DNA of 64,000 nt from Mycetocola zhadangensis (GCF_003668565.1 NZ_RCWJ01000001.1:434001-498000), one strand, 5' to 3'. Shown: positions 35,436 to 45,482, numbered from the stretch's first letter. Numbers and translations are program-made. Notes: a model not told the origin generated them from the sequence alone.

Positions 35436-36554
35436 GTGGCGCTCCAGCCCCTCCCGGACTATCCGTGGGATGCCATGGTGCCGTTTGCGACGCGTGCTCG
35501 CCAGCATCCCGACGGAATCGTCGACCTCTCCATCGGCTCACCTGTCGACGCGACGCCCGATGTTGTTCGGGACGCCCTGTCGAGCGCAACAGACGCCCAC
35601 GCGTACCCGACGACCGCTGGAACTCCTGCCCTCGGCGAGGCAATAGCCTCGTGGTTCGCGAGGCGCAGGGGAGTGCCTGGTCTCACAACCCGCAACGTTC
35701 TTCCGACGATCGGGTCGAAGGAGCTCGTCGCGCTTCTGCCGTTCATGCTCGGCATCGGTAACGGCGACGTCATCGTGCACCCGCGCGCCGCGTATCCCAC
35801 TTACGCCATCGGTGCGGCCATGTGCGGTGCAACAGCCGTTGCATCCGATGACCCCGACGAATGGCCAGTCGGAACCAAACTGATCTGGTTGAACTCGCCA
35901 GGCAACCCCGACGGCAACGTTCTCGACGTCGAATACCTCCGTCGAAGCGTCGCTCGAGCGCGCGAGCTCGGAGCACTCATCGTCAACGACGAGTGTTACG
36001 CCGAGCTGGGGTGGGCTGGCCAGTGGGCGGAAGCCCCGATTCCGTCGATCCTCGATCCCCGAGTGACCGACGGCGATGTAAACGGAATCCTGGCTATCTA
36101 TTCGCTCAGCAAGCAGTCGAACATGGCCGGATACCGCGCCGCATTCGCCGCGGGCTGCTCGGCCACGCTTGCGCGACTGACGACCGTGCGCAAGCATGCC
36201 GGGCTGATGTTGCCCGCACCGCTTCAGACCGCGATGATTGCAGCCCTGGCAGACGACGAACACGTGGAAGCGCAGAAAGCGCGGTACGCCGCGCGGCGCG
36301 CGCTGCTGCTGCCTGCCCTCCAGAAAGCAGGGTTCACGCTGGATCGTTCGGAGGCGGGACTTTACCTCTGGGTGACAGAGGGACGCGACGCGTGGGAGTC
36401 GATTGGGCGTCTCGCCGACCTCGGCATCCTCGCCGGCCCAGGAACCTTCTACGGCGACTTTTACCCCCAGCACATTCGGTTATCCCTCACGGCAACAGAC
36501 GAGAGGATCTCCGCTGCGGCGGATCGTCTCTCGTCCGTCGCCGTTGGAGAATAA
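35436..36554 (+). CDS. dapC: Succinyldiaminopimelate transaminase
   Basis: The 372-residue PLP enzyme is a class I/II aminotransferase. It has VDLSIGSPVDATPDVVRDAL near the N-terminus, LNSPGNPDGNV near 150, DECYAEL near 184 and the PLP lysine in YSLSKQSNMAGYRAAF near 225. The ferredoxin-dapC order is conserved in actinobacteria, which supports the lysine/diaminopimelate role over other transaminases. It starts with GTG 3 bases after fdxA. dapD and dapE are 5-6 kb downstream. Confidence 0.88.
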   Translation: MALQPLPDYPWDAMVPFATRARQHPDGIVDLSIGSPVDATPDVVRDALSSATDAHAYPTTAGTPALGEAIASWFARRRGVPGLTTRNVLPTIGSKELVALLPFMLGIGNGDVIVHPRAAYPTYAIGAAMCGATAVASDDPDEWPVGTKLIWLNSPGNPDGNVLDVEYLRRSVARARELGALIVNDECYAELGWAGQWAEAPIPSILDPRVTDGDVNGILAIYSLSKQSNMAGYRAAFAAGCSATLARLTTVRKHAGLMLPAPLQTAMIAALADDEHVEAQKARYAARRALLLPALQKAGFTLDRSEAGLYLWVTEGRDAWESIGRLADLGILAGPGTFYGDFYPQHIRLSLTATDERISAAADRLSSVAVGE

Positions 36555-36701
36555 CTCCAAGCCAGATGGTTCAGCGTTGGCCGATGCGGTAGTTGGTCGC
36601 TGAGCCGATTAGGCTGTATCCGGACCGGCCGCCGCGACCACTCATTTCGCGGGGCAGGAACGCCGCACAATCACCTGGAACAACCAGTACAAGGAGGCGC
36701 C

Positions 36702-38009
36702 GTGGGCGACGTCGAGCAGGAGCCAAGCGAAGTGACAGAGAAAGCTACCCTGACTTACCCGGGCGGAACGGCAGAGTTTCCGATCCTCAAGGCCAGCCAG
36801 GGCGCATCGAGTCTTGACGTTTCAACGCTGACGCGCCAGTCGGGGCTTACCACTCTGGACTACGGGTTCGTGAACACGGCCGCAACCAAATCGGCGATCA
36901 CCTACATCGATGGTGACCAGGGGATCCTGCGTTACCGCGGATACCCGATCGAGCAGCTGGCCGCATCGTCGACCTACCTCGAGGTTGCCTGGCTTCTCAT
37001 CTACGGCGAAATGCCGACGGCTGACCAGCTCGGTGAGTTCGACGAAAAGATTCGCCGCCACACCCTGCTTCACGAAGACCTCAAGCACTTCTTCTCCGCG
37101 CTGCCGCACACGGCCCACCCGATGGCCGTCATCTCGAGCGCCCTCTCTGCCCTGTCCACCTACTACGAGTCCGCCGCTGACCCGCGTGACCCGGAGCAGG
37201 TTGAGCTCACGACGATTCGCCTGCTCGCTAAGCTTCCGGTCATCGCCGGTTACGCACACAAGAAGGCCACGGGCCAGGCGTTCCTCTACCCGGACAACAG
37301 CCTGAGCTTTGTCGACAACTTCCTGCGTCTCAACTTCGGCAACATGGCTGAGCCGTACGAAATCGACCCAGTTCTTTCCAAGGCCCTCGACCGACTGCTC
37401 ATTCTGCACGCGGACCACGAGCAGAACGCGTCAACATCGACGGTTCGACTCGTCGGATCAACCGGTGCGAACCTTTACGCCTCGGTCTCCGCGGGTATCA
37501 ACGCTCTGTCCGGCCCGCTGCACGGTGGCGCCAACGAAGCCGTGCTCGAAATGCTCGGCCGCATCCGCGACTCGGGTGAGGGTGTTGCCAAGTTCGTCGA
37601 GCGGGTGAAGAACAAAGAAGAGGGTGTCAAGCTCATGGGCTTCGGACACCGCGTATACAAGAACTACGACCCTCGCGCGAAGATCGTCAAGGAGAGCGCG
37701 GACGAGGTGCTCGCCCAGCTTGGAATCAGCGACCCGCTGCTCGACCTCGCCAAGGAACTCGAGCAGATCGCCCTCGAAGACGACTACTTCAAGGAACGTC
37801 GCCTGTACCCGAACGTCGACTTCTACACCGGTGTCATCTACAAGGCCATGGGCTTCCCCACGCGCATGTTCACCGTGTTGTTCGCCATCGGGCGCCTGCC
37901 CGGCTGGGTGGCGCACTGGCGTGAGATGAACGAGGACCCGCAGACGAAGATCGGCCGCCCGCAGCAGCTGTACACGGGCTCAGCCGCCCGCGACCTGCCG
38001 CAGCGCTGA
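36702..38009 (+). CDS. gltA: Citrate synthase
   Basis: The product has up to 435 residues from a GTG at 36702 with AAGGAGG four bases away. A GTG at 36732 with AGGAG at nine bases is a close rival and gives the usual start TEKATLTYPGG. It makes citrate from acetyl-CoA and oxaloacetate in the TCA cycle. Key segments are ITYIDGDQGILRYRGYPIEQLA, LHADHEQNASTSTVR with the catalytic His, GPLHGGANEAVLEML and KLMGFGHRVYKNYDPRA. The NADH-type hexameric citrate synthase family fits this length. Confidence 0.95.
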   Translation: MGDVEQEPSEVTEKATLTYPGGTAEFPILKASQGASSLDVSTLTRQSGLTTLDYGFVNTAATKSAITYIDGDQGILRYRGYPIEQLAASSTYLEVAWLLIYGEMPTADQLGEFDEKIRRHTLLHEDLKHFFSALPHTAHPMAVISSALSALSTYYESAADPRDPEQVELTTIRLLAKLPVIAGYAHKKATGQAFLYPDNSLSFVDNFLRLNFGNMAEPYEIDPVLSKALDRLLILHADHEQNASTSTVRLVGSTGANLYASVSAGINALSGPLHGGANEAVLEMLGRIRDSGEGVAKFVERVKNKEEGVKLMGFGHRVYKNYDPRAKIVKESADEVLAQLGISDPLLDLAKELEQIALEDDYFKERRLYPNVDFYTGVIYKAMGFPTRMFTVLFAIGRLPGWVAHWREMNEDPQTKIGRPQQLYTGSAARDLPQR

Positions 38010-38016
38010 GTTCAGA

Positions 38017-38054
38017 GACGAAGCCCCACCGACCCTCGTCGGTGGGGCTTCGTC
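38017..38054. terminator. Terminator of gltA
   Basis: A perfect 17-bp stem (38017-38033 with 38038-38054) has a CCTC loop. It lies between the convergent gltA and acylase genes and can serve both. Confidence 0.9.
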
Positions 38055-38066
38055 GTTCCTGAGGCG

Positions 38067-40601
38067 TCAGGGGGTCAGGGTCAGGACGTCCGTTGCCGCT
38101 TGCCGAATGGCATCCGGTGTGAAATGCCATGAACGGGTTTTGTGGTCCCGCCAGAGTTCGGTCTGATCCACGTATGTCGGAGCGAATGCGTGACCTGATG
38201 CGCCGGCCAGGTTCACCCAGGTGGATGCGTCAGGGTCGGCGAGGTCGATAACCTGCCGCATCGACGGCACCCAGTCGACCGCGTAGCCGGCTGGCGCGTA
38301 CCATCCGTTGGCGTTCACGACGGAGGAGCCGCCGGCGACTTCGTATGGGCCGCGGTTGAACAGCCACTCGATCGGGGCGATCCCTGACTCACCGAAGCTG
38401 GCGTTGCGCAGCGTCAGCGTGTGCAGTTCACCCCAGGTCCATTTTTGCGGGTCGTCGCCCATGAGGTTGACCGCTTCCGTCCATGCGGAGCTCAGCGCCG
38501 CCGTGAGGGCCTCGTCGCGGTTGCGGATGTCACCGTCGGCGCTCGTCCACCACGAGGAGTTGGGTTCGGCGAGCACATTACTGACAGTTTGGAACCACTG
38601 GGCGCCTCCAGACGGGGGGAGGGATTCGGGTAACTGGGGCGCGAAGGTGTTCTCAAGGAGCGCACGCCAGAAGATGTTGAAGTACGCACTCTGCGCGCTG
38701 TTTGCGTCGTCGGCGAAGTCCCAGCCGTCGAGAAGAATCTTGCCGTTCCTCGCGTTGCCAGCAGGGGTGAGTTCGGCGAGGTAGGGGGCCATGACCTCAG
38801 CCAGAGCGTTGTGGTTGTCCGCCTGAATGTTGCTCATGGTCTCGGAAGTGATGGGTGTTCCGGCGTCGACCAGGGTGCGAAGGCGATCCTCGATGCGGTT
38901 CGCGCGGTAGCCGGCGTCCCAGTCCCGGGTGATGAGGTGCGGATAGTTCGAGTCGACCACGGCGTTGTTGGCCGTGACGATGTATCCGGTCGCCGGATTG
39001 ACCTGCGACGGCAGAGCGTCAAATGGGATGTAGCCCCGCCAGCCGGACGCGCTTGTCCAGCCAGGCTGTGGAACAGTTCCGTCTCCTGACGCCCGAATTG
39101 GAATGAGTCCGGGCGCCTGGTAACCGATGTTGCCGTCAACGTCGGCATAGATGAGGTTCTGCGACGGAACCTCGAACAGCTTCGCCGCCTCCCGGAAACT
39201 CTGCCAGTCCGTCGCCGCGTTCACGGCGAAGATCGCGCCGGATGTGCGCCCGGGAGTGAGCGCAGTCCACTGCAGCGACAGCTCATACGCGCCCTCGGGA
39301 AGTCCGCTGGTGGCCGGATAGTCGTTGGCGATGTCGGTGAACTGCCCGGTCAGGTTGGTGACGAGCGGCCCGCGTTCGGTCGACCGAATTTTGATGGGGA
39401 CGTCCTCGCCTCCGGCGACCTTGACGACCTCTTCCCGAATGGTCAGCGGTCGGAGCGTGCCATCGAGCTCATAGTTTCCGTCTGCCACTTTCTCGAGGTA
39501 GAGATCTGCGGTGTCCGGGCCCAGGTTCGTGAAACCCCAGGCGACCCGGGCGTTGTGACCGATGATGATGCCTGGCAGGCCCGAGAAGGTGAAGCCGGCA
39601 ACGTCGAATGGGCATTCCACCGACACCGTCGAGCAACGCAGGCCCATCTGGTACCACACGGACGGCAGTGATGGGCCGAGGTGCGGGTCGTTGGCGAGCA
39701 GGGGTTTGCCCGATCCGGTGAGGCTGCCAGAGACCACCCATGAGTTCGACCCGATGTCGCTCCCCGCGCGACCGAGAAGCGTGGGCATGGACGACATCAG
39801 CTCTTTCAGAGCGACAAGCGAATCGAGGGATGCCTGTGCTCCCGGTTCGGTTTCGACCGGGGGTTGCCCGAATGGCGTGGCATCGGCCGACAGTACTGTG
39901 GGATTGTCGTCGTATGGATATGGCGGGTAGAGATCGGCCAGTTGCTCCGGCGTGACGGCGGTGGAGAGAATGGTGCGCTCGATTTCGTCTTCGAGGTTCG
40001 AGCGAAGGTCCCATGCCATTGCCTTGAGCCACGCCACCGAGTCAGCTGGCGTCCACTTCTCCGGCTCGTAGCCTGGGTTCTGCAGACCGAGCACCGCGTA
40101 CTCAAGCGAGAGCGCAGCGCCGGACCGTTCGGCCAGGTACGCGTTCACGCCGTCGGCATACGCCTGATACCAGCTCAGGGTGAGCGGGTCGAGCAGTTCG
40201 ACCTCCTGCTCAGCGACCTTCCGCCAGCCAAGAGTTCGAACGAAAGTGTCAGTGCCGACCTGGGACTCACCGAATAACTCGGCCAGGCGTCCGCTCGTCA
40301 CGTGCCGCCGAAAGTCCATTTCCCAGAACCGGTCCTGCGCGTGCACAAAACCCTGCGCCTGAAACAGGTCGGTGGCTGAGTCGGCCTCGATCATGGGAAT
40401 GCCGGCGGCGTCGCGCGACACGGTTACCTCGTTTTCGAGACCGGGTACCGAAAGCTCGCCGCTCAGCTGTGGGAACGATCGCTGAACCGTGAAAGCGACG
40501 AGCCCGCCGGCGACGAGCACCAGGACCACGAGAACGCCAACAGCGCTGAGCAGGACGGTGAACCAGCGCGATCGCGGCGCTCGGGGGGTCCTCGGAACCA
40601 C
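38067..40601 (-). CDS. Penicillin acylase family hydrolase, membrane anchored
   Basis: The 844-residue product has a single N-terminal membrane segment (about 15-38) without a clear cleavage site, so it faces outward while anchored. It matches the Ntn-hydrolase penicillin acylase family: VTVSRDAAGIPMIEADSATDLFQAQGFVHAQDRFWEMDFRRH near 60-100, a propeptide-like region, then GSNSWVVSG with likely nucleophile Ser285, LANDPHLG near 303 and GHNARVAWGFTN near 352. Such enzymes are cut into alpha and beta chains and hydrolyse amide bonds, including acyl-homoserine lactones in some members. The substrate is unknown. Confidence 0.9.
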   Translation of the reverse strand: MVPRTPRAPRSRWFTVLLSAVGVLVVLVLVAGGLVAFTVQRSFPQLSGELSVPGLENEVTVSRDAAGIPMIEADSATDLFQAQGFVHAQDRFWEMDFRRHVTSGRLAELFGESQVGTDTFVRTLGWRKVAEQEVELLDPLTLSWYQAYADGVNAYLAERSGAALSLEYAVLGLQNPGYEPEKWTPADSVAWLKAMAWDLRSNLEDEIERTILSTAVTPEQLADLYPPYPYDDNPTVLSADATPFGQPPVETEPGAQASLDSLVALKELMSSMPTLLGRAGSDIGSNSWVVSGSLTGSGKPLLANDPHLGPSLPSVWYQMGLRCSTVSVECPFDVAGFTFSGLPGIIIGHNARVAWGFTNLGPDTADLYLEKVADGNYELDGTLRPLTIREEVVKVAGGEDVPIKIRSTERGPLVTNLTGQFTDIANDYPATSGLPEGAYELSLQWTALTPGRTSGAIFAVNAATDWQSFREAAKLFEVPSQNLIYADVDGNIGYQAPGLIPIRASGDGTVPQPGWTSASGWRGYIPFDALPSQVNPATGYIVTANNAVVDSNYPHLITRDWDAGYRANRIEDRLRTLVDAGTPITSETMSNIQADNHNALAEVMAPYLAELTPAGNARNGKILLDGWDFADDANSAQSAYFNIFWRALLENTFAPQLPESLPPSGGAQWFQTVSNVLAEPNSSWWTSADGDIRNRDEALTAALSSAWTEAVNLMGDDPQKWTWGELHTLTLRNASFGESGIAPIEWLFNRGPYEVAGGSSVVNANGWYAPAGYAVDWVPSMRQVIDLADPDASTWVNLAGASGHAFAPTYVDQTELWRDHKTRSWHFTPDAIRQAATDVLTLTP

Positions 40602-40641
40602 ATCACTCCTTTGTGAAAACGGCGGGTCGTGCGGCCTGGTG

Positions 40642-41610
40642 TCAGGCGTGCAACGCTTCGTTGAGTTGGATCCCCGCGCCTGTGCGGTTCAACACCTCGA
40701 CGGCTCCGGTGAGGGAGTTGCGTCTGAAGAGCAAGTTTGGCACGCCGGAGAGCTCGACAGCCTTCACCGTCTGCGGAGCGCCGTCCGCGGTTTTCGCACC
40801 ACCGACCACGGTGACCTTCGTGCCAGCCGTGACGTACAGCCCTGCCTCCACAACCGAGTCGTCCCCGATGGAGATCCCGATGCCGGAGTTCGCTCCGAGG
40901 AGTGCACGCTGTCCGATCGTGACGCGCTGGGTTCCTCCTCCGGAGAGTGTTCCCATGATCGATGCTCCACCGCCAATGTCAGAGCCGTCACCGACGACGA
41001 CTCCCTGCGAAATGCGGCCCTCAACCATCGAAGCGCCGAGGGTTCCGGCGTTGAAGTTCACGAACCCCTCGTGCATCACCGTTGTGCCCGGAGCGAGGTG
41101 TGCGCCGAGCCGCACGCGTGACGCGTCGGCGATACGAACCTTGGGTGGGGTGACGTAGTCGAGGAGCCGAGGGAATTTGTCGATGCCGGTCGCCGAGATG
41201 CCCGCTCGGGAGAGTGAGGGGCGGAGCGTGTCAAAAGCAGTTGGGCTCACCGCGCCAGCGTTGGTCCAGACGACGATCGGCAGGTGCCCGAAGATGCCAT
41301 CGAGGTTGATGGTGTTCGGTGCGACCAGGAGGTGGGAGAGCAGGTGCAGGCGCAGGTACGCGTCCGGGGTGTCCTTCGGCGCTGCCTGCAGTTCGATCTC
41401 CACGGTGACGATGTCGATCCGCACGTTCCGTCGTTCGTCAGTGCCGGCGAGGGCCTCGATCGAGGCCGGTGCGATCCAGCGTTCGCGGCCGGCGGGGATC
41501 GCGCCGAGCTGCGGCTCCGGGTACCAGGTGTCGAGAACTGTGCCGTCGGCGGCGATTGTGGCGAGGCCGTAGCCCCAGGCGTGCGTGGCAGAAAGAGCGG
41601 AGTCGGTCAT
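40642..41610 (-). CDS. dapD: Tetrahydrodipicolinate N-succinyltransferase
   Basis: From the ATG at 41610 the product has 322 residues (AWGYGLATI near the start). The C-terminal half is a left-handed beta-helix with hexapeptide repeats ([29 protein letters not shown]). It transfers succinyl from succinyl-CoA to tetrahydrodipicolinate in the diaminopimelate/lysine path. It fits the actinobacterial DapD subtype by length. It is divergent from dapE with 71 bases between starts. The longer frame to 41697 would overlap dapE and was rejected. Confidence 0.93.
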   Translation of the reverse strand: MTDSALSATHAWGYGLATIAADGTVLDTWYPEPQLGAIPAGRERWIAPASIEALAGTDERRNVRIDIVTVEIELQAAPKDTPDAYLRLHLLSHLLVAPNTINLDGIFGHLPIVVWTNAGAVSPTAFDTLRPSLSRAGISATGIDKFPRLLDYVTPPKVRIADASRVRLGAHLAPGTTVMHEGFVNFNAGTLGASMVEGRISQGVVVGDGSDIGGGASIMGTLSGGGTQRVTIGQRALLGANSGIGISIGDDSVVEAGLYVTAGTKVTVVGGAKTADGAPQTVKAVELSGVPNLLFRRNSLTGAVEVLNRTGAGIQLNEALHA

Positions 41611-41681
41611 GGTTCCAAGGCTAGCGAACGGTTCGACGGTGTGACGCCGGTCGGCAGCGGCCGCGACCATAGACTGAAACC

Positions 41682-42785
41682 ATGCCGGAATCGCCAACGA
41701 CCCTGCCCGAACTCGATCTGACCGCGTCGAGCATCGACCTCACGAAGACGATCTGCGACATCGAGTCCGTCTCGGGCAACGAAGCACCGCTCGCTGACGC
41801 GATCGAACGTGCGCTGGGCGACTACCAGCACCTCGACGTGCTTCGGGTCGGGAACACGGTTGTCGCACGAACCTCCGGCGGGAAGCCCCAGCGCGCAATC
41901 ATCGCTGGCCACATCGACACCGTCCCGGTGAACAACAACCTGCCTACCCGATTCGAAACAATCGACGGCCGCGACTACCTCTGGGGTCGCGGGACGGCAG
42001 ACATGAAGAGCGGCGTTGCCGTGCAGCTGAAGCTCGCTGCCGAGCTCGCCGATCCCACCATTGACGTGACCTGGATGTGGTACGACGGCGAAGAGGTGGC
42101 CAGCGACAAGAACGGACTCGGCATCCTGGCCGCAGCCCGACCCGACCTCTTCGTCGGAGACTTCGCCATTCTCGGTGAGCCGACCCGAAGCGACATCGAG
42201 GGCGGCTGTAACGGCACAGTACGCATCGACGTGGTGACCCGCGGACTTCGGGCCCACTCCGCACGAAGCTGGGTTGGAAAGAACGCCATTCACGGGATCG
42301 CTCCCGTCCTCAACATCCTCGCGGCGTATCTCCCGGCCTCCGTCGAGGTCGATGGGCTTGTCTACCGTGAGGGCCTCAACGCTGTCGGGATCTCTGGTGG
42401 AATCGCCGGCAATGTCATTCCTGACGAGTGCCGCGTGCACATCAACTACCGCTTCGCCCCTAACCGGTCGGCGGCTGAGGCTGTCGAGTACCTGCGCGAG
42501 CTGTTCACCGGTTTCGAGATCGACGTGGTCGACGCGGCCGACGGCGCGCGACCCGGACTCGACGCCCCGATCGCTCAGGAGTTCACGCGGGCCGTCGGGG
42601 GAGAGGCGCTGCCCAAGTACGGCTGGACAGACGTCGCCCGGTTCTCGGCTCTCGGCATTCCAGCGGTGAACTACGGCCCCGGCGACCCGCTGACCGCGCA
42701 CGCCGACGACGAACGCGTCGCCCTCGATGAGATCGTGGCGTGCGAGAACGGATTGCGCACCTGGCTGACCGGTGCGCTTGCCTGA
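41682..42785 (+). CDS. dapE: Succinyl-diaminopimelate desuccinylase
   Basis: The 367-residue M20-family amidohydrolase removes succinate from succinyl-diaminopimelate. Zinc-site segments are AGHIDTVP (near 75), GTADMKSG (near 104), DGEEVAS (near 137), ILGEPT (near 163) and the final [15 protein letters not shown]. The length and [11 protein letters not shown] pattern match actinobacterial DapE. A TAGACT box lies six bases before the ATG, suggesting a leaderless transcript. The stop overlaps the next gene by 14 bases. Confidence 0.93.
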   Translation: MPESPTTLPELDLTASSIDLTKTICDIESVSGNEAPLADAIERALGDYQHLDVLRVGNTVVARTSGGKPQRAIIAGHIDTVPVNNNLPTRFETIDGRDYLWGRGTADMKSGVAVQLKLAAELADPTIDVTWMWYDGEEVASDKNGLGILAAARPDLFVGDFAILGEPTRSDIEGGCNGTVRIDVVTRGLRAHSARSWVGKNAIHGIAPVLNILAAYLPASVEVDGLVYREGLNAVGISGGIAGNVIPDECRVHINYRFAPNRSAAEAVEYLRELFTGFEIDVVDAADGARPGLDAPIAQEFTRAVGGEALPKYGWTDVARFSALGIPAVNYGPGDPLTAHADDERVALDEIVACENGLRTWLTGALA

Positions 42786-43977
42786 CCTCTGGCACCGGCT
42801 GGGTTGGTGGGGCCGTGTCCTCGTTATCGCCGCAGCCGGCCGGCTGATCACTACGGCTCTTCTCCTGGCGTTCGCGAACGCGCAACCGGCGAACGCGTGG
42901 ACGGGAGCGTCGCCGTCGTACCCGGACTTCGCGTCGATGTGGGACGGCCGGTGGTATCAGATCGTCGCATTCGCCGGGTATCCCAGCGAGCTCCCGCTCA
43001 CGGCTGACGGGCACGTCGGCGAGAACGCCTGGGCGTTCATGCCCGTGTATCCGGCCGTCGTGCGAGTTCTGATGGGACTCACCGGCCTCGACTGGGCGGT
43101 AGCGGCTGTGATTGTTTCTGTGCTGGCGACCTTGGCGGCCACCCTCGTGTTCTATCGGCTGATGTTGCTCGTGCTCGACGAATCGACGGCGCTGTTCAGT
43201 GTCGTGCTGTTCTCCGTCGCTCCGCTGTCGCCGATCCTTCAGGTGGCGTACGCCGAGTCGCTGAACCTGCTGCTTTTGGCCAGCGCCCTCTACCTCGTGC
43301 TCACTCGGCGCTACCTGGCGGCGTTGCCCGTCGTCACCGTGATGTGTTTCACCCGGCCGTCAGGTCTTGCGTTCTCTCTGTTCCTCGTCCTCCACGTTCT
43401 CGTGCGCTGGATTCGTCGTGGGTCGACGGGGGACAGCGTGCGCGACATCGTTCCTCCTTTCGCCCTCGCCGTCGCCAGCGGACTGTTCGGTTTGGCCTGG
43501 CCGGCGATTGCGTGGGGCGTCACCGGCTCACTGACGGCGTACACCGACACCGAGCTGGCCTGGCGAAGCGCATACATCGGACACGGCCACCTTGTTCCGT
43601 TCGCGCCGTGGTACCAGGGGCTGAGTTGGTGGGCGACACACGGTCTCGGACTGCCGGGTTCCGCCTGGTGGGGCATCCTCGGTGTCGCAGTGCTCGTTGC
43701 GCTGGCCACCCTCGGCCTGCTGTCCCGCCCGGCGCGGCGGCTCGGCGTCGACCTCCGGCTCTGGCTTGCCAGCTACCTCATCTATCTGCTCGCCGTATTT
43801 TTTCCGCAGTCGAGCACCTTCCGGCTCCTCGTTCCGCTGTTCCCTGCGGCAGGCGCTTTCGCCGTTCCGCGGTCGCGGGCCTATCGAATCGGGATCGTGC
43901 TGGCGTCCATCGCCGCGCAGGTGTGGTGGATTTCCATCGCCTGGCGTGTCGACGGTTACGACTGGACACCGCCATAA
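42772..43977 (+). CDS. PIG-V-like membrane mannosyltransferase
   Basis: The 401-residue product has about ten hydrophobic helices. The first loop holds MWDGRWYQIVAFAGYP (near 56-71) and AFMPVYPAVVRV (near 87-98), the pattern of the PIG-V family of polyprenyl-phosphate-mannose-dependent mannosyltransferases. It probably glycosylates a lipid or protein on the outer side of the membrane. The acceptor is unknown. It starts with GTG inside the dapE 3-prime end, so it is translationally coupled to dapE although the pathways differ. Confidence 0.75.
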   Translation: MRLPDLWHRLGWWGRVLVIAAAGRLITTALLLAFANAQPANAWTGASPSYPDFASMWDGRWYQIVAFAGYPSELPLTADGHVGENAWAFMPVYPAVVRVLMGLTGLDWAVAAVIVSVLATLAATLVFYRLMLLVLDESTALFSVVLFSVAPLSPILQVAYAESLNLLLLASALYLVLTRRYLAALPVVTVMCFTRPSGLAFSLFLVLHVLVRWIRRGSTGDSVRDIVPPFALAVASGLFGLAWPAIAWGVTGSLTAYTDTELAWRSAYIGHGHLVPFAPWYQGLSWWATHGLGLPGSAWWGILGVAVLVALATLGLLSRPARRLGVDLRLWLASYLIYLLAVFFPQSSTFRLLVPLFPAAGAFAVPRSRAYRIGIVLASIAAQVWWISIAWRVDGYDWTPP

Positions 43978-44071
43978 ATCGCCCCAATTCGGGTCATTGT
44001 GACGACCGATTTCCTTCGTCCGCCGTCGGTAGCGGATAATAGGGAGGACAAAGCAACGAAAGGGGAGCCGA

Positions 44072-44245
44072 ATGGCAGCGATGAAGCCGAGGACTGGCGA
44101 CGGGCCAATGGAGGCCGTAAAGGAGGGTCGGTTGATCATCGTGCGGGTTCCGCTCGAAGGCGGCGGGCGCCTGGTTGTCTCAGTCAACGACGCCGAAGCT
44201 CGAGAACTTCACGATGCACTGGCCGGAGTCGTCGCAGCCAGCTAA
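44072..44245 (+). CDS. DUF3117 family protein
   Basis: A 57-residue protein starts at ATG 44072 after AAAGGGGAG. It reads MAAMKPRTGDGPMEAVKEG at the N-terminus and ends VSVNDAEARELHDALAGVVAAS. This is the conserved DUF3117 family of actinobacteria (similar to M. tuberculosis Rv1211, from memory). The function is unknown. It is monocistronic, with a strong terminator directly downstream. Confidence 0.88.
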   Translation: MAAMKPRTGDGPMEAVKEGRLIIVRVPLEGGGRLVVSVNDAEARELHDALAGVVAAS

Positions 44246-44257
44246 CCGAGTTTTCTC

Positions 44258-44309
44258 AGAAGAGCGGATGTTCGTGGTCATTGACCACAGGCATCCGCTC
44301 TTCTTTTTA
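44258..44309. terminator. Terminator of the DUF3117 gene and the O-methyltransferase gene
   Basis: Arms AGAAGAGCGGAT and ATCCGCTCTTCT enclose an internal second stem (GTGGTCA/TGACCAC), and TTTTT follows on the plus strand. It lies between convergent genes. Confidence 0.85.
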
Positions 44310-44316
44310 GAACCGG

Positions 44317-44946
44317 TCAGGCAAGTTTCGTGATCTGCAGCAGTCCGTCACCGACGGGGGAGAGGGCGCTCACAACGGCGTTCGACGAGGCGAGCTCCTG
44401 CACGAGGAGTCGGAACGCGCTCGTCACATCGTCACGCTGGGCCGGGTCTGCGACCTTGCCCTTCCAGAGCGCGTGGGGAACGAGGACCGTTCCGCCGGTA
44501 CGGGCGAGGCGGAGTCCGTGCTCGACGTTCTCGATCACCTGGCTCGGGTCAGCGTCGACGAAGACGATGTCGTACGAGTTCTCGTTCATGCGGGTGAGCA
44601 CGTCGAGCGAGCGGCCGGTGATCAGGCGCACCCGGTTCGGGGCGATGCGCGCGTCGGAGAACATTTGCCGCGCGTAACCCTGGTGCTCGGCCTCTGAGTC
44701 GATGGTGGTGAGCACCGATCGCTGTGACGGCGAGAGCAACCACAGTCCGGAGAGGGCGGCACCCGTGCCGATCTCGACGATGTTCACCGCTGCGGTGGTC
44801 GCCGCAATGACAGCGGCCTGCGCTCCCATGGCCGGTGAGATCGGTTCGATGCCGAGTTCGAGTGACTGCGCACGCGCCTTCTGGATCGAATCAGACTCGG
44901 TGACGATGTAGTCGGCGTATTTCCAGTTCGAATCTTGTTCAGACAC
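44317..44946 (-). CDS. Class I SAM-dependent O-methyltransferase
   Basis: The 209-residue protein has the O-methyltransferase family 3 layout: an N-terminal helix with PISPAMGAQ, SAM loop VEIGTGAALSGLWLL (near 57-71), TTIDSEAEH with the acidic ribose contact, DIVFVDADPSQ near 126 and GGTVLVPHALW near 150. The family methylates hydroxyl groups of small molecules; the target here is unknown. It lies beside tatB, as in other actinobacteria. Confidence 0.85.
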   Translation of the reverse strand: MSEQDSNWKYADYIVTESDSIQKARAQSLELGIEPISPAMGAQAAVIAATTAAVNIVEIGTGAALSGLWLLSPSQRSVLTTIDSEAEHQGYARQMFSDARIAPNRVRLITGRSLDVLTRMNENSYDIVFVDADPSQVIENVEHGLRLARTGGTVLVPHALWKGKVADPAQRDDVTSAFRLLVQELASSNAVVSALSPVGDGLLQITKLA

Positions 44947-45029
44947 TTCAGCTCCCGGTGGTGGTTCGACCCAACGATATCGGAGCGGTTCCGCGCCATT
45001 TGTCAGGCGCGGCGCGATAGTGTGAACTC

Positions 45030-45476
45030 GTGTTCTTTGGCCTCACTTTCGAGAAGCTCCTCATCATCGGGGTGATAGCTGTCTTCCTGCTTGGCCCCGA
45101 ACGTCTTCCCGTCTACGCCGCACAGCTCGCGCGCCTCATTCGATCGCTCCGCGACATGGCTCAGGGCGCCAAAGAACGGATGCGCGACGAGATGGGTCCC
45201 GAGTTCGACGAGGTCGACTGGAAAAAGCTCGATCCGCGACAGTACGACCCTCGCCGCATCATCCGCGAGGCACTGCTCGACGACTCACCTCCCGAACCGG
45301 TGATCGCGCCACCGAGCTTCGACAAGACGGCACGGGCAGACGCGCAGTCGACACTCGACGCGGATGACGATGTGGTCTGGCAGAAACCCCGCCTGAGCAC
45401 AGCAGCCGATCGGCAGCGCAAAATCCTCGATGGGGAACCGGTGACGGCGCCCCCATTCGATCTTGAGGCCACCTAA
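45030..45476 (+). CDS. tatB: Sec-independent protein translocase TatB
   Basis: The 148-residue product begins with FFGLTFEKLLIIGVIAVFLLGPERLPVYAAQLARLIR, the TatA/B transmembrane hairpin with the GPERLP hinge, followed by an amphipathic helix and a long acidic/proline tail. The tail length and EVDWKKLDPRQYDPRRI pattern indicate TatB rather than TatA. It forms the receptor part of the twin-arginine exporter. A TAGTGT box lies six bases before the GTG start, so it is probably leaderless. Confidence 0.9.
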   Translation: MFFGLTFEKLLIIGVIAVFLLGPERLPVYAAQLARLIRSLRDMAQGAKERMRDEMGPEFDEVDWKKLDPRQYDPRRIIREALLDDSPPEPVIAPPSFDKTARADAQSTLDADDDVVWQKPRLSTAADRQRKILDGEPVTAPPFDLEAT

Positions 45477-45482
45477 CAGGAA

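Noticed and set aside
41607-42851. Minus-strand open frame of 414 codons
   Set aside because: It is antisense to dapE and starts in unrelated sequence.
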